A stretch of DNA of 64,000 nt from Acinetobacter ursingii DSM 16037 = CIP 107286 (lineage in GTDB: Bacteria; Pseudomonadota; Gammaproteobacteria; Pseudomonadales; Moraxellaceae). Positions 55,753-64,000 of the stretch are shown here, piece by piece. The stretch's first letter is position 1. Each line of letters starts with the position of its first letter. The notes under the pieces were generated by a model. That model saw only the letters and a list, made by a program, of their open reading frames with translations. It did no database searches and had not been told where the DNA came from. Where the stretch lies: NCBI RefSeq assembly GCF_000368825.1, contig NZ_KB849719.1:1-64000 (forward strand), given 5' to 3'. Position numbers and translations under genes: made by a program.

Positions 55753-56958
55753 TTATCCTTTAATACAAAGGACTTGTTTAAGCGTATGTACGACTTCTAT
55801 CAAATCTGACTGCTGAGCCATGACTTGATCAATGTCTTTATACGCTGAGGGAATTTCGTCAATCACACCAGCATCTTTACGGCATTCAATGCCTTGCGTT
55901 TGCTGAATCAAGTCTTGTTGATTAAACAGATGCTTGGCTTTGTTACGGCTCATTTTACGTCCTGCACCATGTGAGCAAGAGCAAAAGGAGTCGGGATGAC
56001 CTTTGCCACGTACAATATAAGAACGCGCACCCATCGAACCTGGAATGATTCCAAGCTCATCTTTACCAGCTCGGATGGCACCCTTTCGTGTAATTAATAA
56101 ATTTTCGCCATCATGTTGTTCCTGACTGACATAATTATGGTGGCAATTAATCGCTTCTTTGGTCAACTGAAATGAAGGTAATAGTGGGCGAATCGCCTCT
56201 AAAATTAACCGCATCATCTCACGACGGTTTTCATAGGCATACGCCTGCGCCCACTCAACCGCTTCAACATAATCGTCAAAGCTTGTCGAGCCTTCGGCAA
56301 AGTAGCTCAAGTCTTTGTCAGGAACATGACCAAAGCGGTGTTGGGCTTCTTTTTTTGCCAGTTCGATAAAATAAGTACCAATGACATTGCCTAAACCACG
56401 ACTCCCTGAATGTAACATGATCCAGACGTCCTGATTTTCATCCAGACAAAGTTCAATAAAGTGGTTGCCGCCACCTAAAGTCCCGAGTTGTTTTTGCCAA
56501 GTCATATCAAACTTTCGCAGCATTCGAACCAAACCAGGATGTTTGCTGATAATCGGTTGGAGCCGTTTATCCAGCGGGGTGAGCGTTGAAGCTTTGGCTT
56601 TCACTTGTTTGTGTAAATCAAAACCTACAGGAACTTTTCTTTCAATCGCATGACGTAAGCTTGAAAGATTGTCTGGAAGTTGACTGCTTTTAAGGTTTAA
56701 ACGTATCGCATTCATTCCACAGCCAATATCTACGCCGACCGCAGCGGGTATAATCGCATGTTTGGTCGGAATGACACTGCCAACGGTGGCTCCTTTCCCG
56801 ACATGCACATCTGGCATGACTGCTATGTGGGAATGAATAAATTGCAATTGCGCCATTTTAGTGAGTTGTTCAATACTGTCTTGATCGATATCGTTCGTAA
56901 AGATCTTTACAGGAACCCCATAAGCGGCATCTGCATTTAAAATTTTTTGTATGCTCAT
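55753..56958 (-). CDS. rtcB: RNA-splicing ligase RtcB
   Basis: 401 aa (E. coli RtcB 408). GTP- and Mn-dependent ligase joining 2',3'-cyclic phosphate to 5'-OH ends, used in tRNA and rRNA repair. Mn and guanylate site residues: 'GVDIGCGMNAIR' (about 75-86), 'GTLGGGNHFIEL' (about 157-168), 'LHSGSRGLGN', 'NCHHNYVSQE' and 'FCSCSHGAGRKMSR' (about 325-338, with the guanylylated His region). No rtcA cyclase or sigma54 regulator rtcR is adjacent, unlike E. coli. Its 218-nt leader carries control elements listed separately. Confidence 0.95.
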   Translation of the reverse strand: MSIQKILNADAAYGVPVKIFTNDIDQDSIEQLTKMAQLQFIHSHIAVMPDVHVGKGATVGSVIPTKHAIIPAAVGVDIGCGMNAIRLNLKSSQLPDNLSSLRHAIERKVPVGFDLHKQVKAKASTLTPLDKRLQPIISKHPGLVRMLRKFDMTWQKQLGTLGGGNHFIELCLDENQDVWIMLHSGSRGLGNVIGTYFIELAKKEAQHRFGHVPDKDLSYFAEGSTSFDDYVEAVEWAQAYAYENRREMMRLILEAIRPLLPSFQLTKEAINCHHNYVSQEQHDGENLLITRKGAIRAGKDELGIIPGSMGARSYIVRGKGHPDSFCSCSHGAGRKMSRNKAKHLFNQQDLIQQTQGIECRKDAGVIDEIPSAYKDIDQVMAQQSDLIEVVHTLKQVLCIKG

Positions 56959-57003
56959 AATAAGCTGTCCGTATCATTATTTTAATAGCTGTCCGAACAG
57001 GCA

Positions 57004-57066
57004 TAAAAAAACCTAGCGAATGCTAGATCTTGTGCATTCGGACAAGTGATCTTTGACCCTTGTCCG
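57004..57066 (-). promoter_or_regulatory. rtcB leader attenuator (terminator/antiterminator stems)
   Basis: Reading minus-ward: stem 1 CGGACAAG / CTTGTCCG (57066-57059 with 57046-57039); then CGAATGC (57040-57034) able to pair with GCATTCG (57023-57017); the latter overlaps the terminator hairpin CTAGC-ATTC-GCTAG (57026-57013) followed by seven T (57011-57005). The antiterminator pairing and terminator exclude each other, and stem 1 shares bases with the antiterminator arm. This is the classic attenuator design, ahead of rtcB by 46 nt. The trigger is unknown. Confidence 0.7.
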
Positions 57067-57088
57067 TGAGATGACAACGTGCCAATGA

Positions 57089-57118
57089 TTAGTAATGTTT
57101 ATCCTGTAAAGCTGGCAT
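57089..57118 (-). CDS. Nine-codon leader peptide upstream of rtcB
   Basis: ATG 57118 with TAGGAG 7 nt upstream, encoding M-P-A-L-Q-D-K-H-Y then TAA. It sits between the rtcB promoter and the attenuator stems, where ribosome position could choose between structures. No run of a single amino acid, so not a simple amino-acid attenuator. Evidence is the strong ribosome site and location only. Confidence 0.4.
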   Translation of the reverse strand: MPALQDKHY

Positions 57119-57182
57119 GTTGTTACTCCTATAAATTGGCAGTTTTGATGCTGACTGCGCCAATGGTTGAATCTTGGTCGCA

Positions 57183-57222
57183 ATCATAATCCTTTGTTTT
57201 GAAAAGTCAAGCTTTTCAAAAC
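57183..57222 (-). promoter_or_regulatory. rtcB promoter with palindromic operator
   Basis: Minus strand: -35 TTGACT (57210-57205), 16-bp spacer, -10 TATGAT (57188-57183); start expected near 57176. A perfect inverted repeat, GTTTTGAAAAG (57196-57206) / CTTTTCAAAAC (57212-57222) with a 5-bp centre, covers the -35, so a dimeric repressor there would block RNA polymerase. This contrasts with the sigma54/RtcR control of E. coli rtcBA. Confidence 0.72.
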
Positions 57223-57262
57223 TGAAGAAATTGAATGATGCTACTGTAAGCTAAAACACGCA

Positions 57263-58723
57263 TTAATCTTGATCGGGTTGGATATTCATCTCTTGATAAG
57301 ACACCAATTTGGTTTTATGTTTCCATTTATAACCCAGCCAGATCACCAAAAACAGGGGAATACTGATATAGGTGGAAAGTAAACCCATCCAGTCAATTTT
57401 TCCACCTAAAATCGCTTGATAGTTTTGTCCCAAAATAATGATCGAACACAAAATAAAGGCAAACCACGGGGCAAATGGAAAGAATTTGGCTCGATATGCC
57501 AGATCTTCAAGTCTATGACCCTGAGCCAGATAGCCTTTACGGAAGCGATAGTGTGAAATCGCAATCCCGAGCCAGACAATAAAGCCACACATGCCTGACA
57601 TATTGAGCAGCCAGTTAAAAACAGCCTGTTCCCCAATAAAAGTAGTCAGGAAGCACAGTGCAGCAACGGCTGTCGTGGCATAAAGTGCATGCATTGGTAC
57701 GCCACGTTTATCCAGTTTTGAGAACCATTTGGGCGCACGACCTTCACGTGCCATGTCGAACAGCATACGGGTTGAAGAATACATGCCTGAATTTCCTGCC
57801 GATAAAATCGCGGTTAAAATCACGGCATTCATCAAACTTGCAGCAAAGGCAAAACCGACTTTTTCATAGAGCAAAGTAAATGGCGAAAGTGCAATATCAC
57901 CACTAGAAGCTGCTTGTAACAGGCGCGGATCATCATAGGAAATCAGTGTTCCAATGATAAAAATACACACGATATAAAACAGTAGAATCCGCCAGAAAAT
58001 CTGCTTAATTGCGAGAGGAATTGTTTTCTTTGGATCCTTAGATTCACCTGCGGCAACGCCGACCATTTCAGTGCCCTGAAAAGAGAACCCTGCGATCATA
58101 GCCACACCAATCATGGCTTGTAATCCACCAACAAAAGGCGCGTCTTTATAGGTCCAGTTACCAAAAGTCGCTACTCCCGGTGTCATCATGATTTTGATGA
58201 TCATGGAGAAACCAATAATGATAAAGGCGACAATCGCAACGACCTTGACCATTGAAAACCAGAATTCACTTTCACCAAAACCTTTGACGGTCATGGCATT
58301 GATGGCAAAAATGACGACCAGAAAAATCGCACTCCAGTAAAAGCCGGGTAAATCTGGAAACCAGAATTTCATAATCAACTGAACCGCAACCAGTTCAAAA
58401 GCCACGGTAATGGCCCAGTTGTACCAATAGTTCCAGCCCAAAGCAAAGCCAAAGCTATCCTCGACATAGCGACTACCATAGGTAAAAAAAGCGCCTGAAG
58501 TGGGATTGTGGGTGGCGAGCTCACCCAAACTGGTCATTAGAAAATAAATCATGACGCCAATCAGTGCATAGGCCAATAATGCGCCACCCGGCCCTGCATT
58601 GGCGATGGTTGAACCTGAAGCCAGAAATAAACCAGTACCAATCGAACCGCCAATGGCGATCATATTTAAATGACGAGCACCGAGCTTACGCTGAAACTTT
58701 TCAGGTTGAATCTTTTCACTCAT
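57263..58723 (-). CDS. APC-family amino acid permease (AAT type)
   Basis: 486 aa, twelve predicted membrane helices. N-terminal 'RKLGARHLNMIAIGGSIGTGLFLASGSTIANAGPGG' (about 12-47) is the AAT/LysP-type helix 1 with the G-S-I-G-T-G substrate loop; 'SFQGTEMVGVAAGE' (helix 6) is conserved. Probably imports a cationic or aromatic amino acid by H+ symport; LysP-like from its pattern, but exact substrate unproven. Ends 40 nt before the rtcB operator. Confidence 0.9.
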   Translation of the reverse strand: MSEKIQPEKFQRKLGARHLNMIAIGGSIGTGLFLASGSTIANAGPGGALLAYALIGVMIYFLMTSLGELATHNPTSGAFFTYGSRYVEDSFGFALGWNYWYNWAITVAFELVAVQLIMKFWFPDLPGFYWSAIFLVVIFAINAMTVKGFGESEFWFSMVKVVAIVAFIIIGFSMIIKIMMTPGVATFGNWTYKDAPFVGGLQAMIGVAMIAGFSFQGTEMVGVAAGESKDPKKTIPLAIKQIFWRILLFYIVCIFIIGTLISYDDPRLLQAASSGDIALSPFTLLYEKVGFAFAASLMNAVILTAILSAGNSGMYSSTRMLFDMAREGRAPKWFSKLDKRGVPMHALYATTAVAALCFLTTFIGEQAVFNWLLNMSGMCGFIVWLGIAISHYRFRKGYLAQGHRLEDLAYRAKFFPFAPWFAFILCSIIILGQNYQAILGGKIDWMGLLSTYISIPLFLVIWLGYKWKHKTKLVSYQEMNIQPDQD

Positions 58724-58736
58724 GAAAATTCCTTAG

Positions 58737-59759
58737 TCATTGGGACACATGGGCATAAAGCACTTTGAATCCTTGTTGATCGGCAAGGGTATTGCAGCGA
58801 CCAAATTGTTGCTCAATCAAAAGTGGATAATTTAAAAAACGATTTGCCACTATCCATAATTCACCATTGACAGTTAAATGTCGTTTGGCTTGTTTGCATA
58901 GACCCTCACTTGCAGCATAATCCGTATGAATTCCTTGATGAAAAGGCGGATTGCTGACAATTGCGTCTAGTTCAAGTGGTGCATCATGAATCCCAGTAAC
59001 GGCTTGAATATGAAGCTGTTCTAAATGAAGTCCATTCCGATGAAATGTCATTTCAGTAGAACGTAGTGCAAATGCATCGACATCCAGCGCATAAATTTCG
59101 TTGTTACAATTTAATTTTGCCAGATACGCACTAATGACACCTGCACCACAGCCAAAGTCGGCAAGTTTACCCGATTTTATATTATTTAGATAAGGTAAAA
59201 GAATGCCTGTGCCGACATCCAAATGATTTTGGCTAAATACCCCAGGGAGTGCACAAATATGAAGTTGAGTTTGATTGACTTCAATGCTGTAGGTTTTTAC
59301 CCAATTTTCTAGTGGTTTTAAGGTTTCAGTTTTGTGCAAAATACATTGCCAAAGCTGACAGTGACGTGCGCTATCGAGTTTAAGATTTTTACCTAAGACT
59401 TGTAATTGTTTAGCCGCACGTTCTACACCACCTTTTTTTTCACCCACCAAAAAGATGGATTGACCTTGCTTAAGATGACTCGCGACAACATGCAAAATAT
59501 AGCTGAGTAACTCTTTCGATTTTGGTACAAAGATGATGACTTGATCGATATCTTTCTGTGGAAATTCAACTGAAAAATGCGTAGCAAACTGCTGCTGCTC
59601 GAAATATTGATGATCAGCAAAGTTCCATGTCCAGATCGAAATATTTAAATCGTTGGGCAATTCGCGGGCAAGTTCATCCGCAGGTGCATTGATGAGCAAT
59701 ACCTTGCCTGATAAAAACTGTTGTTGGCGCAGTACGACTTCACTACGTGGATCCATCAT
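58737..59759 (-). CDS. rsmC: 16S rRNA (guanine1207-N2)-methyltransferase
   Basis: 340 aa. N-terminal degenerate methyltransferase-like half for RNA binding, then catalytic half with '[20 protein letters not shown]' (SAM motif I, about 195-214) and '[15 protein letters not shown]' (NPPF catalytic loop, about 262-276). Length matches RsmC (343 in E. coli). ATG 59759 or the next ATG at 59756 could be used. Its stop is 13 nt before the permease start. Confidence 0.93.
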   Translation of the reverse strand: MMDPRSEVVLRQQQFLSGKVLLINAPADELARELPNDLNISIWTWNFADHQYFEQQQFATHFSVEFPQKDIDQVIIFVPKSKELLSYILHVVASHLKQGQSIFLVGEKKGGVERAAKQLQVLGKNLKLDSARHCQLWQCILHKTETLKPLENWVKTYSIEVNQTQLHICALPGVFSQNHLDVGTGILLPYLNNIKSGKLADFGCGAGVISAYLAKLNCNNEIYALDVDAFALRSTEMTFHRNGLHLEQLHIQAVTGIHDAPLELDAIVSNPPFHQGIHTDYAASEGLCKQAKRHLTVNGELWIVANRFLNYPLLIEQQFGRCNTLADQQGFKVLYAHVSQ

Positions 59760-59776
59760 ATTTAACTCTCATGAAT

Positions 59777-59799
59777 AAGAAAGCCCAGTCAAACTGGGC
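59777..59799 (-). terminator. Terminator of the nucleobase permease gene
   Basis: GCCCAGT-TTG-ACTGGGC stem, 23 nt past the stop at 59822, followed by TTTCTTATT in the minus direction; ends just before rsmC starts. Confidence 0.82.
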
Positions 59800-59821
59800 A
59801 AATTCTTCTTAATTGCCCGAT

Positions 59822-61225
59822 TTAATCTTGATTTCTCTGATCTTGATCTTCAGGATGTTGATGTTCAGGCAATACGATATTTAAGATTAAAGCAGCAATA
59901 CCACCTGTGGCGACGCCTGAACTAAAGATATTTTTAAACAGTTCAGGTAAATGCTCAAGGATTTGCGGAACTTGTGCAACACCGAGTCCTAAAGCCAATG
60001 AAATCGCAATAATCAACAGTGCACGACGATCCAGATGAATACTGGATAAAATATTAATCCCTGATGCAGCTACAGCGCCAAACATGACCATCACTGCACC
60101 GCCTAATACCGCTTGCGGTACCGCTTGAATTACGCCAGAAACCATTGGAAACAATCCAAGTAGGATCAATAAAATCGCAATCCAGATACCGACATAGCGA
60201 CTGGCCACTCCTGTGAGTTGGATCACACCATTATTCTGTGCAAACACCGAACTTGGAAAAGTATTAAATAAACCTGCAAGTAAAGAGTTTGCACCATTCA
60301 CCAGTACGCCACCTTTAATCCGTTCCATCCATTTTGGACCATTGACAGGTTCATTGGAGAGTTTACTGGTTGCAGTAATATCACCAATCGCTTCCAAAGA
60401 CGTCACCAGATAAATAAACGCCATAGGGATGAATAAGCTCCAAGAAAAGCTTAAACCAAAGTGCATTGGCGTTGGAATCTGTATGATAGGTGTTTCGTGT
60501 AAACCTGAAAAATCCAGATGTCCCATGAAGCCTGCCAGAACATAACCCACAATCAGCGCAATCAAAATGGCAGAACTTTTAATCCAGATGACCTGAATAC
60601 GATTGAGTAGGATGATAATCGCAAGCACTGTACAAGACATGATCAAATTATCTTGGCTGGCAAAGGTTTGATTTTGCATGGCCTGATAACCACCGCCCAT
60701 ACTGATGAGACCTTCTTTAATCAAGGTTAAACCAATCATCAGTACTACGATTCCTGTGACCAGTGGCGTGATCAGCTTTTTCACCCACGGCAGAATACGG
60801 GATACGCCCATTTCAATGAATGATCCTGCAATCACCACCCCAAAAATTGCTGCCATCACTTGATTGACAGGCGTTCCTGCGGCGACCATTGCACTACCAA
60901 TACCAATAATCGGGCCAATAAAGTTAAAACTTGTCCCTTGGACGATCAGCAAGCCAGCACCAAAAGGTCCGACCTTCTTGCATTGTAAAAAAGTCGCAAT
61001 CCCTGAAATGACCAATGACATGGACAAAATCATGTTGGTTTCTTCGTGGGAAACCCCCAGTGCCAGACAAATCAAAAGTCCTGGCGTAACAATAGGTACA
61101 ATAATTGCTAAAAGATGTTGTAGTGCAGCAAGAAATGCAACAAAAGGGGCAGGACGGTCATTTAACCCATAAATCAGATCAAGTTTTTCACCTGATTTTG
61201 GCGCAGCGTCTTGTAAATCAGACAT
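59822..61225 (-). CDS. NCS2-family nucleobase permease (xanthine/uric acid type)
   Basis: 467 aa, fourteen-helix NCS2 fold. 'YGLNDRPAPFVAFLAALQHLLAIIVPIVTPGLLICLALG' opens it (QH motif in helix 1); 'GVSRILPWVKKLITPLVTGIVVLMIG' and the NAT signature 'QNNGVIQLTGVASRYVG' (about 329-345) follow; 'SLEAIGDITATSKL' is the helix 8 substrate site. XanQ/XanP-type purines are the likely substrates. H+ symport expected. Confidence 0.9.
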   Translation of the reverse strand: MSDLQDAAPKSGEKLDLIYGLNDRPAPFVAFLAALQHLLAIIVPIVTPGLLICLALGVSHEETNMILSMSLVISGIATFLQCKKVGPFGAGLLIVQGTSFNFIGPIIGIGSAMVAAGTPVNQVMAAIFGVVIAGSFIEMGVSRILPWVKKLITPLVTGIVVLMIGLTLIKEGLISMGGGYQAMQNQTFASQDNLIMSCTVLAIIILLNRIQVIWIKSSAILIALIVGYVLAGFMGHLDFSGLHETPIIQIPTPMHFGLSFSWSLFIPMAFIYLVTSLEAIGDITATSKLSNEPVNGPKWMERIKGGVLVNGANSLLAGLFNTFPSSVFAQNNGVIQLTGVASRYVGIWIAILLILLGLFPMVSGVIQAVPQAVLGGAVMVMFGAVAASGINILSSIHLDRRALLIIAISLALGLGVAQVPQILEHLPELFKNIFSSGVATGGIAALILNIVLPEHQHPEDQDQRNQD

Positions 61226-61361
61226 GAGAGATTAAATCTTAAGCTTCAAAGTGGCGCTATTCTAATCGAGATAATTGCCTTTACCCAAGAAAAAACGACG
61301 AAGACATGAAAAAAACACGGGCATGTCAATAAACTGTCACTACTTTTATGTAGGATTTTTC

Positions 61362-61369
61362 TGTATAAT
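61362..61369 (+). promoter_or_regulatory. Extended -10 promoter of typA
   Basis: TGTATAAT, an extended -10 with exact TATAAT at 61364-61369, 32 nt upstream of the typA ATG. No matching -35 at the right distance, consistent with extended -10 promoters. Expected start near 61376. Confidence 0.55.
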
Positions 61370-61401
61370 TTGCCCTCAAGTTTTAGGCTTATCGAATTTT
61401 C

Positions 61402-63237
61402 ATGTCAGATATCAAAAATCTCCGCAATATTGCAATTATTGCACACGTCGACCATGGTAAAACCACGCTTGTCGATAAACTTCTACAACAATCAGGTGCT
61501 TTGGGTGATCGTGCAGGCGAGATTGAGCGTGTCATGGACTCGAATGCGCTTGAAAGCGAACGTGGTATTACTATTCTTGCAAAGAATACTTCGATCACTT
61601 GGTTAGATAAACGTACTGATATTACTTACCGTATCAATATCGTAGATACCCCGGGACACGCCGACTTTGGTGGTGAAGTAGAACGTGTATTGTCTATGGT
61701 GGACTGCGTATTACTATTGGTTGATGCTCAAGAAGGCCCAATGCCGCAAACTCGTTTCGTAACGCAAAAAGCGTTTGCGCGTGGTTTGAAGCCAATCGTG
61801 ATCATTAACAAAGTCGACAAGCCAAGCGCACGTCCAGACTGGGTGATCGATCAAGTATTTGATTTATTTGATAACTTGGGTGCAACTGACGAACAGTTAG
61901 ATTTCCCAATCGTTTATGCTTCAGGTTTACGTGGTGTTGCAGGTCCAGCGCCAGAAGAATTGGCTGAAGACATGACTCCGTTGTTTGAAACGATTGTTGA
62001 TATCGTTGAGCCACCAGCAGTTGATGCTGATGGTCCTTTCCAGATGCAAATTTCATCGCTTGACTATAACAGCTTCGTTGGCGTGATCGGTGTTGGTCGT
62101 ATTCAACGTGGTTCAGTTAAAACCAATACTCCTGTGACTGTGATTGATAAAGAAGGTAAGACACGTAATGGTCGTATCTTAAAAATCATGGGTTACCACG
62201 GTTTAGAGCGTATTGATGTTGAAGAAGCATCTGCAGGCGACATCGTATGTATTACAGGTATCGATGCATTAAACATTTCTGACACTATTTGTGATCCGAA
62301 AAATGTTGAAGCATTACCTCCATTATCTGTAGATGAACCAACGGTATCGATGACATTCCAAGTCAACAACTCACCGTTTGCAGGTAAAGAAGGTAAATTT
62401 GTCACTTCACGTAATATCCGTGAACGTCTTGATCGCGAATTGATCCATAACGTAGCACTTCGTGTAGAAGATACAGACAGTCCAGACCGTTTCAAAGTTT
62501 CTGGCCGTGGTGAACTTCACCTTTCTGTTTTGATTGAAAACATGCGTCGTGAAGGCTTTGAAATGGGCGTTTCACGTCCACAAGTGATCATCAAAGAAGT
62601 GGATGGTGAAAAACAAGAGCCATACGAAAACGTGACTTTTGATGTTGAAGAACAACATCAAGGTGCGGTGATGGAACAAATGGGTCACCGTAAAGGTGAA
62701 ATGACCAATATGGAAGTCGACGGTAAAGGCCGTATCCGTATTGAAGCGACTGTTCCTTCACGTGGTCTGATTGGTTTCCGTTCAGAATTCTTAACCATGA
62801 CTTCTGGTACAGGGATTATGACTTCAAGCTTTTCGCATTATGGCCCTGTGAAACAAGGTACTGTGGCGAAACGTCAAAACGGTGTATTGATCTCAATGGT
62901 TCAAGGGACTTGCTTGGGCTATGCATTGTTCAGCTTGCAAGACCGTGGTCGTTTGTTTGCTAAACCACAGTTAGAAGTGTATGAAGGGATGATCGTTGGC
63001 ATCAACTCACGTTCAGACGACATGGTGGTTAACCCAACTAAAGCAAAACAGCTCACCAACGTTCGTGCCTCTGGTACTGACGATGCGTTAACTTTAACTC
63101 CTGCAATTGAATACACGCTTGAACAAGCACTTGAATTCATTGAAGATGATGAGTTAGTTGAAGTAACACCTAAGTCAATTCGTATCCGTAAGCGTTATTT
63201 GACTGAAAATGAACGTAAACGTAACCGCGATAAATAA
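61402..63237 (+). CDS. typA: Ribosome-associated GTPase TypA/BipA
   Basis: 611 aa. EF-G-like translational GTPase aiding 50S assembly and growth at low temperature. G1 '[15 protein letters not shown]' (about 14-28), G2 '[13 protein letters not shown]', G3 '[12 protein letters not shown]' , G4 'NKVD', followed by domain II, EF-G domain III and V-like parts and the BipA-specific C-terminal domain ('[14 protein letters not shown]'). Length matches BipA. Monocistronic with a terminator. Confidence 0.96.
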   Translation: MSDIKNLRNIAIIAHVDHGKTTLVDKLLQQSGALGDRAGEIERVMDSNALESERGITILAKNTSITWLDKRTDITYRINIVDTPGHADFGGEVERVLSMVDCVLLLVDAQEGPMPQTRFVTQKAFARGLKPIVIINKVDKPSARPDWVIDQVFDLFDNLGATDEQLDFPIVYASGLRGVAGPAPEELAEDMTPLFETIVDIVEPPAVDADGPFQMQISSLDYNSFVGVIGVGRIQRGSVKTNTPVTVIDKEGKTRNGRILKIMGYHGLERIDVEEASAGDIVCITGIDALNISDTICDPKNVEALPPLSVDEPTVSMTFQVNNSPFAGKEGKFVTSRNIRERLDRELIHNVALRVEDTDSPDRFKVSGRGELHLSVLIENMRREGFEMGVSRPQVIIKEVDGEKQEPYENVTFDVEEQHQGAVMEQMGHRKGEMTNMEVDGKGRIRIEATVPSRGLIGFRSEFLTMTSGTGIMTSSFSHYGPVKQGTVAKRQNGVLISMVQGTCLGYALFSLQDRGRLFAKPQLEVYEGMIVGINSRSDDMVVNPTKAKQLTNVRASGTDDALTLTPAIEYTLEQALEFIEDDELVEVTPKSIRIRKRYLTENERKRNRDK

Positions 63238-63264
63238 TTTGATTTTGATCTAAGATCAGTAAGT

Positions 63265-63294
63265 AAACCGCTAAATTCGTTTAGCGGTTTTTTA
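63265..63294 (+). terminator. Terminator of typA
   Basis: AAACCGCTAAA-TTCG-TTTAGCGGTTT stem with tetraloop and following T run, 28 nt past the stop. Confidence 0.94.
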
Positions 63295-63493
63295 TTAGAT
63301 GATCTTTATCGCTGTAGACCTTTAAGTTCATATTTTTATTCATATAAAATGTTGTTAAAGTGTGAAATAGCTTTCTTTTTTTGAGAAAAATATTAAATTA
63401 GCAAACATGAGCCGATCATCCATTAACACTATTGTTAAGCCGTGATTAGAACAAAAACAAGGGAATAGCGGTTCCCGAGTGGAGAAAATTGAG

Positions 63494-63931
63494 ATGAGTA
63501 TTATTCAAGAATTTAAAGAATTTGCTGTTAAAGGCAATATGATTGATTTGGCTGTCGGTGTCATCATCGGTGGTGCTTTCGGTAAAATTGTAGATTCATT
63601 GGTCAAAGACATTATTATGCCGTTGATTACTGTGATTACAGGTGGTGGTGTTGATTTTTCGCAAAAGTATATTGTACTTGGTGCCAATCCGAATAATTTA
63701 CAATCATTGGATGCTCTGCAAAAAGCAGGCGTAAACGTATTGACTTATGGTAACTTCCTGACCATTTTAATTAACTTCCTGATTTTGGCATGGGTCGTGT
63801 TTCTAATGGTGAAATTGATTAATCGTATGCGTCGTAAGGATGAAGCGGAAGCACCAGCACCAGAAACTCCTGAAGAAATTCAATTGCTTCGTGAAATTCG
63901 CGATGAACTAAAGCAACATCCACAATCATAA
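63494..63931 (+). CDS. mscL: Large-conductance mechanosensitive channel
   Basis: 145 aa from ATG 63494; the frame opens earlier but '[44 protein letters not shown]' is the conserved N-terminal helix and TM1 gate. TM2 '[24 protein letters not shown]' (about 87-110) and an acidic/basic C-terminal helix bundle ('[16 protein letters not shown]') follow. Releases solutes on hypo-osmotic shock. GGAG about 9 nt upstream. Confidence 0.96.
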   Translation: MSIIQEFKEFAVKGNMIDLAVGVIIGGAFGKIVDSLVKDIIMPLITVITGGGVDFSQKYIVLGANPNNLQSLDALQKAGVNVLTYGNFLTILINFLILAWVVFLMVKLINRMRRKDEAEAPAPETPEEIQLLREIRDELKQHPQS

Positions 63932-63947
63932 TATTGTAGGCTTTCTC

Positions 63948-63976
63948 AAAACGGCATTTTTAAATGCCGTTTTTTT
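63948..63976 (+). terminator. Terminator of mscL
   Basis: Perfect 12-bp stem AAAACGGCATTT / AAATGCCGTTTT with a TT loop and three more T, 17 nt past the mscL stop. Confidence 0.94.
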
Positions 63977-64000
63977 ATGCATTTTGATTGATATTTCTCA

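Noticed and set aside
57001..57180. tRNA-like or Y-RNA in the rtcB leader
   Set aside because: Y RNAs accompany Ro60/rtcB in some bacteria, but no Ro60 gene is near and no tRNA-like arms fold here; the stems fit an attenuator better.
57263..61225. Permeases and rsmC as a single metabolic operon
   Set aside because: A terminator lies between the NCS2 gene and rsmC and the functions are unrelated.

Overview
The window looks like Acinetobacter chromosome (Moraxellaceae, Gammaproteobacteria). Reasons: AT-rich sequence with a typical Acinetobacter-style 23S/5S pair, the rplM-rpsI / sspA-sspB order, an OprB porin next to a membrane PQQ glucose dehydrogenase, a one-piece nitrite/sulfite reductase overlapping a DUF934 gene, and a compact Pil-Chp twitching chemosensory locus. 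Species cannot be fixed from the sequence alone. Apart from one insertion sequence it reads as ordinary core chromosome; I see no prophage, integron, CRISPR array, toxin-antitoxin pair or tRNA gene.

Layout. 1-3600: 3' part of an rRNA operon (spacer, 23S, 5S, terminator). 3689-7410 (minus): a four-gene small-GTPase/Roadblock module (Roadblock protein, 320-aa unknown protein with a helix-turn-helix-like C-terminus, MglA-like GTPase, second Roadblock protein) whose GTPase gene is split by a complete 1318-bp IS256-family element with an 8-bp target duplication. 7801-10591 (minus): membrane-anchored unknown, sspB, sspA, rpsI, rplM. 10774-13429 (plus): pdxA-rsmA-apaH. 13483-16701 (minus): DUF2147 protein, LrgB and LrgA/CidA-like proteins, HflX, a 45-aa membrane protein. 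16872-26375: lipid and envelope genes (PlsC-like acyltransferase, phospholipase-D lipoprotein, metallophosphoesterase, MFS carrier, hemolysin-III family protein, patatin) plus a methyltransferase, a GNAT and a VOC protein; two copies of a short palindromic repeat lie here. 26538-33432: fatty-acid oxidation pair, kinase-like/NUDIX pair, AraC regulator and divergent CoA-transferase. 33556-39539: oprB-gcd and cysI-DUF934. 39664-46452 (minus): proS, an RND pump with its adaptor, a coiled-coil periplasmic protein. 46758-55434 (plus): pilG-pilH-pilI-pilJ-chpA-CheW-like. 55445-61225 (minus): rtcB with small satellite ORFs and an elaborate leader, amino-acid permease, rsmC, nucleobase permease. 61402-63931 (plus): typA and mscL.

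How genes work together. Pil-Chp forms a receptor (PilJ), adaptors (PilI, CheW-like), hybrid kinase (ChpA) and two response regulators (PilG, PilH) controlling type IV pili. OprB and Gcd form a periplasmic glucose-oxidation route. The GTPase/Roadblock module resembles a polarity or signalling switch (MglA/MglB logic, or the actinobacterial conservons) and appears inactivated in this strain by the IS. The 57.0-57.2 kb leader of rtcB combines a consensus promoter, a perfect 11-bp-arm inverted repeat over the -35, a nine-codon leader ORF and competing terminator/antiterminator stems, so RNA-ligase expression is probably controlled at two levels. These two regions are the best candidates for undescribed biology here.
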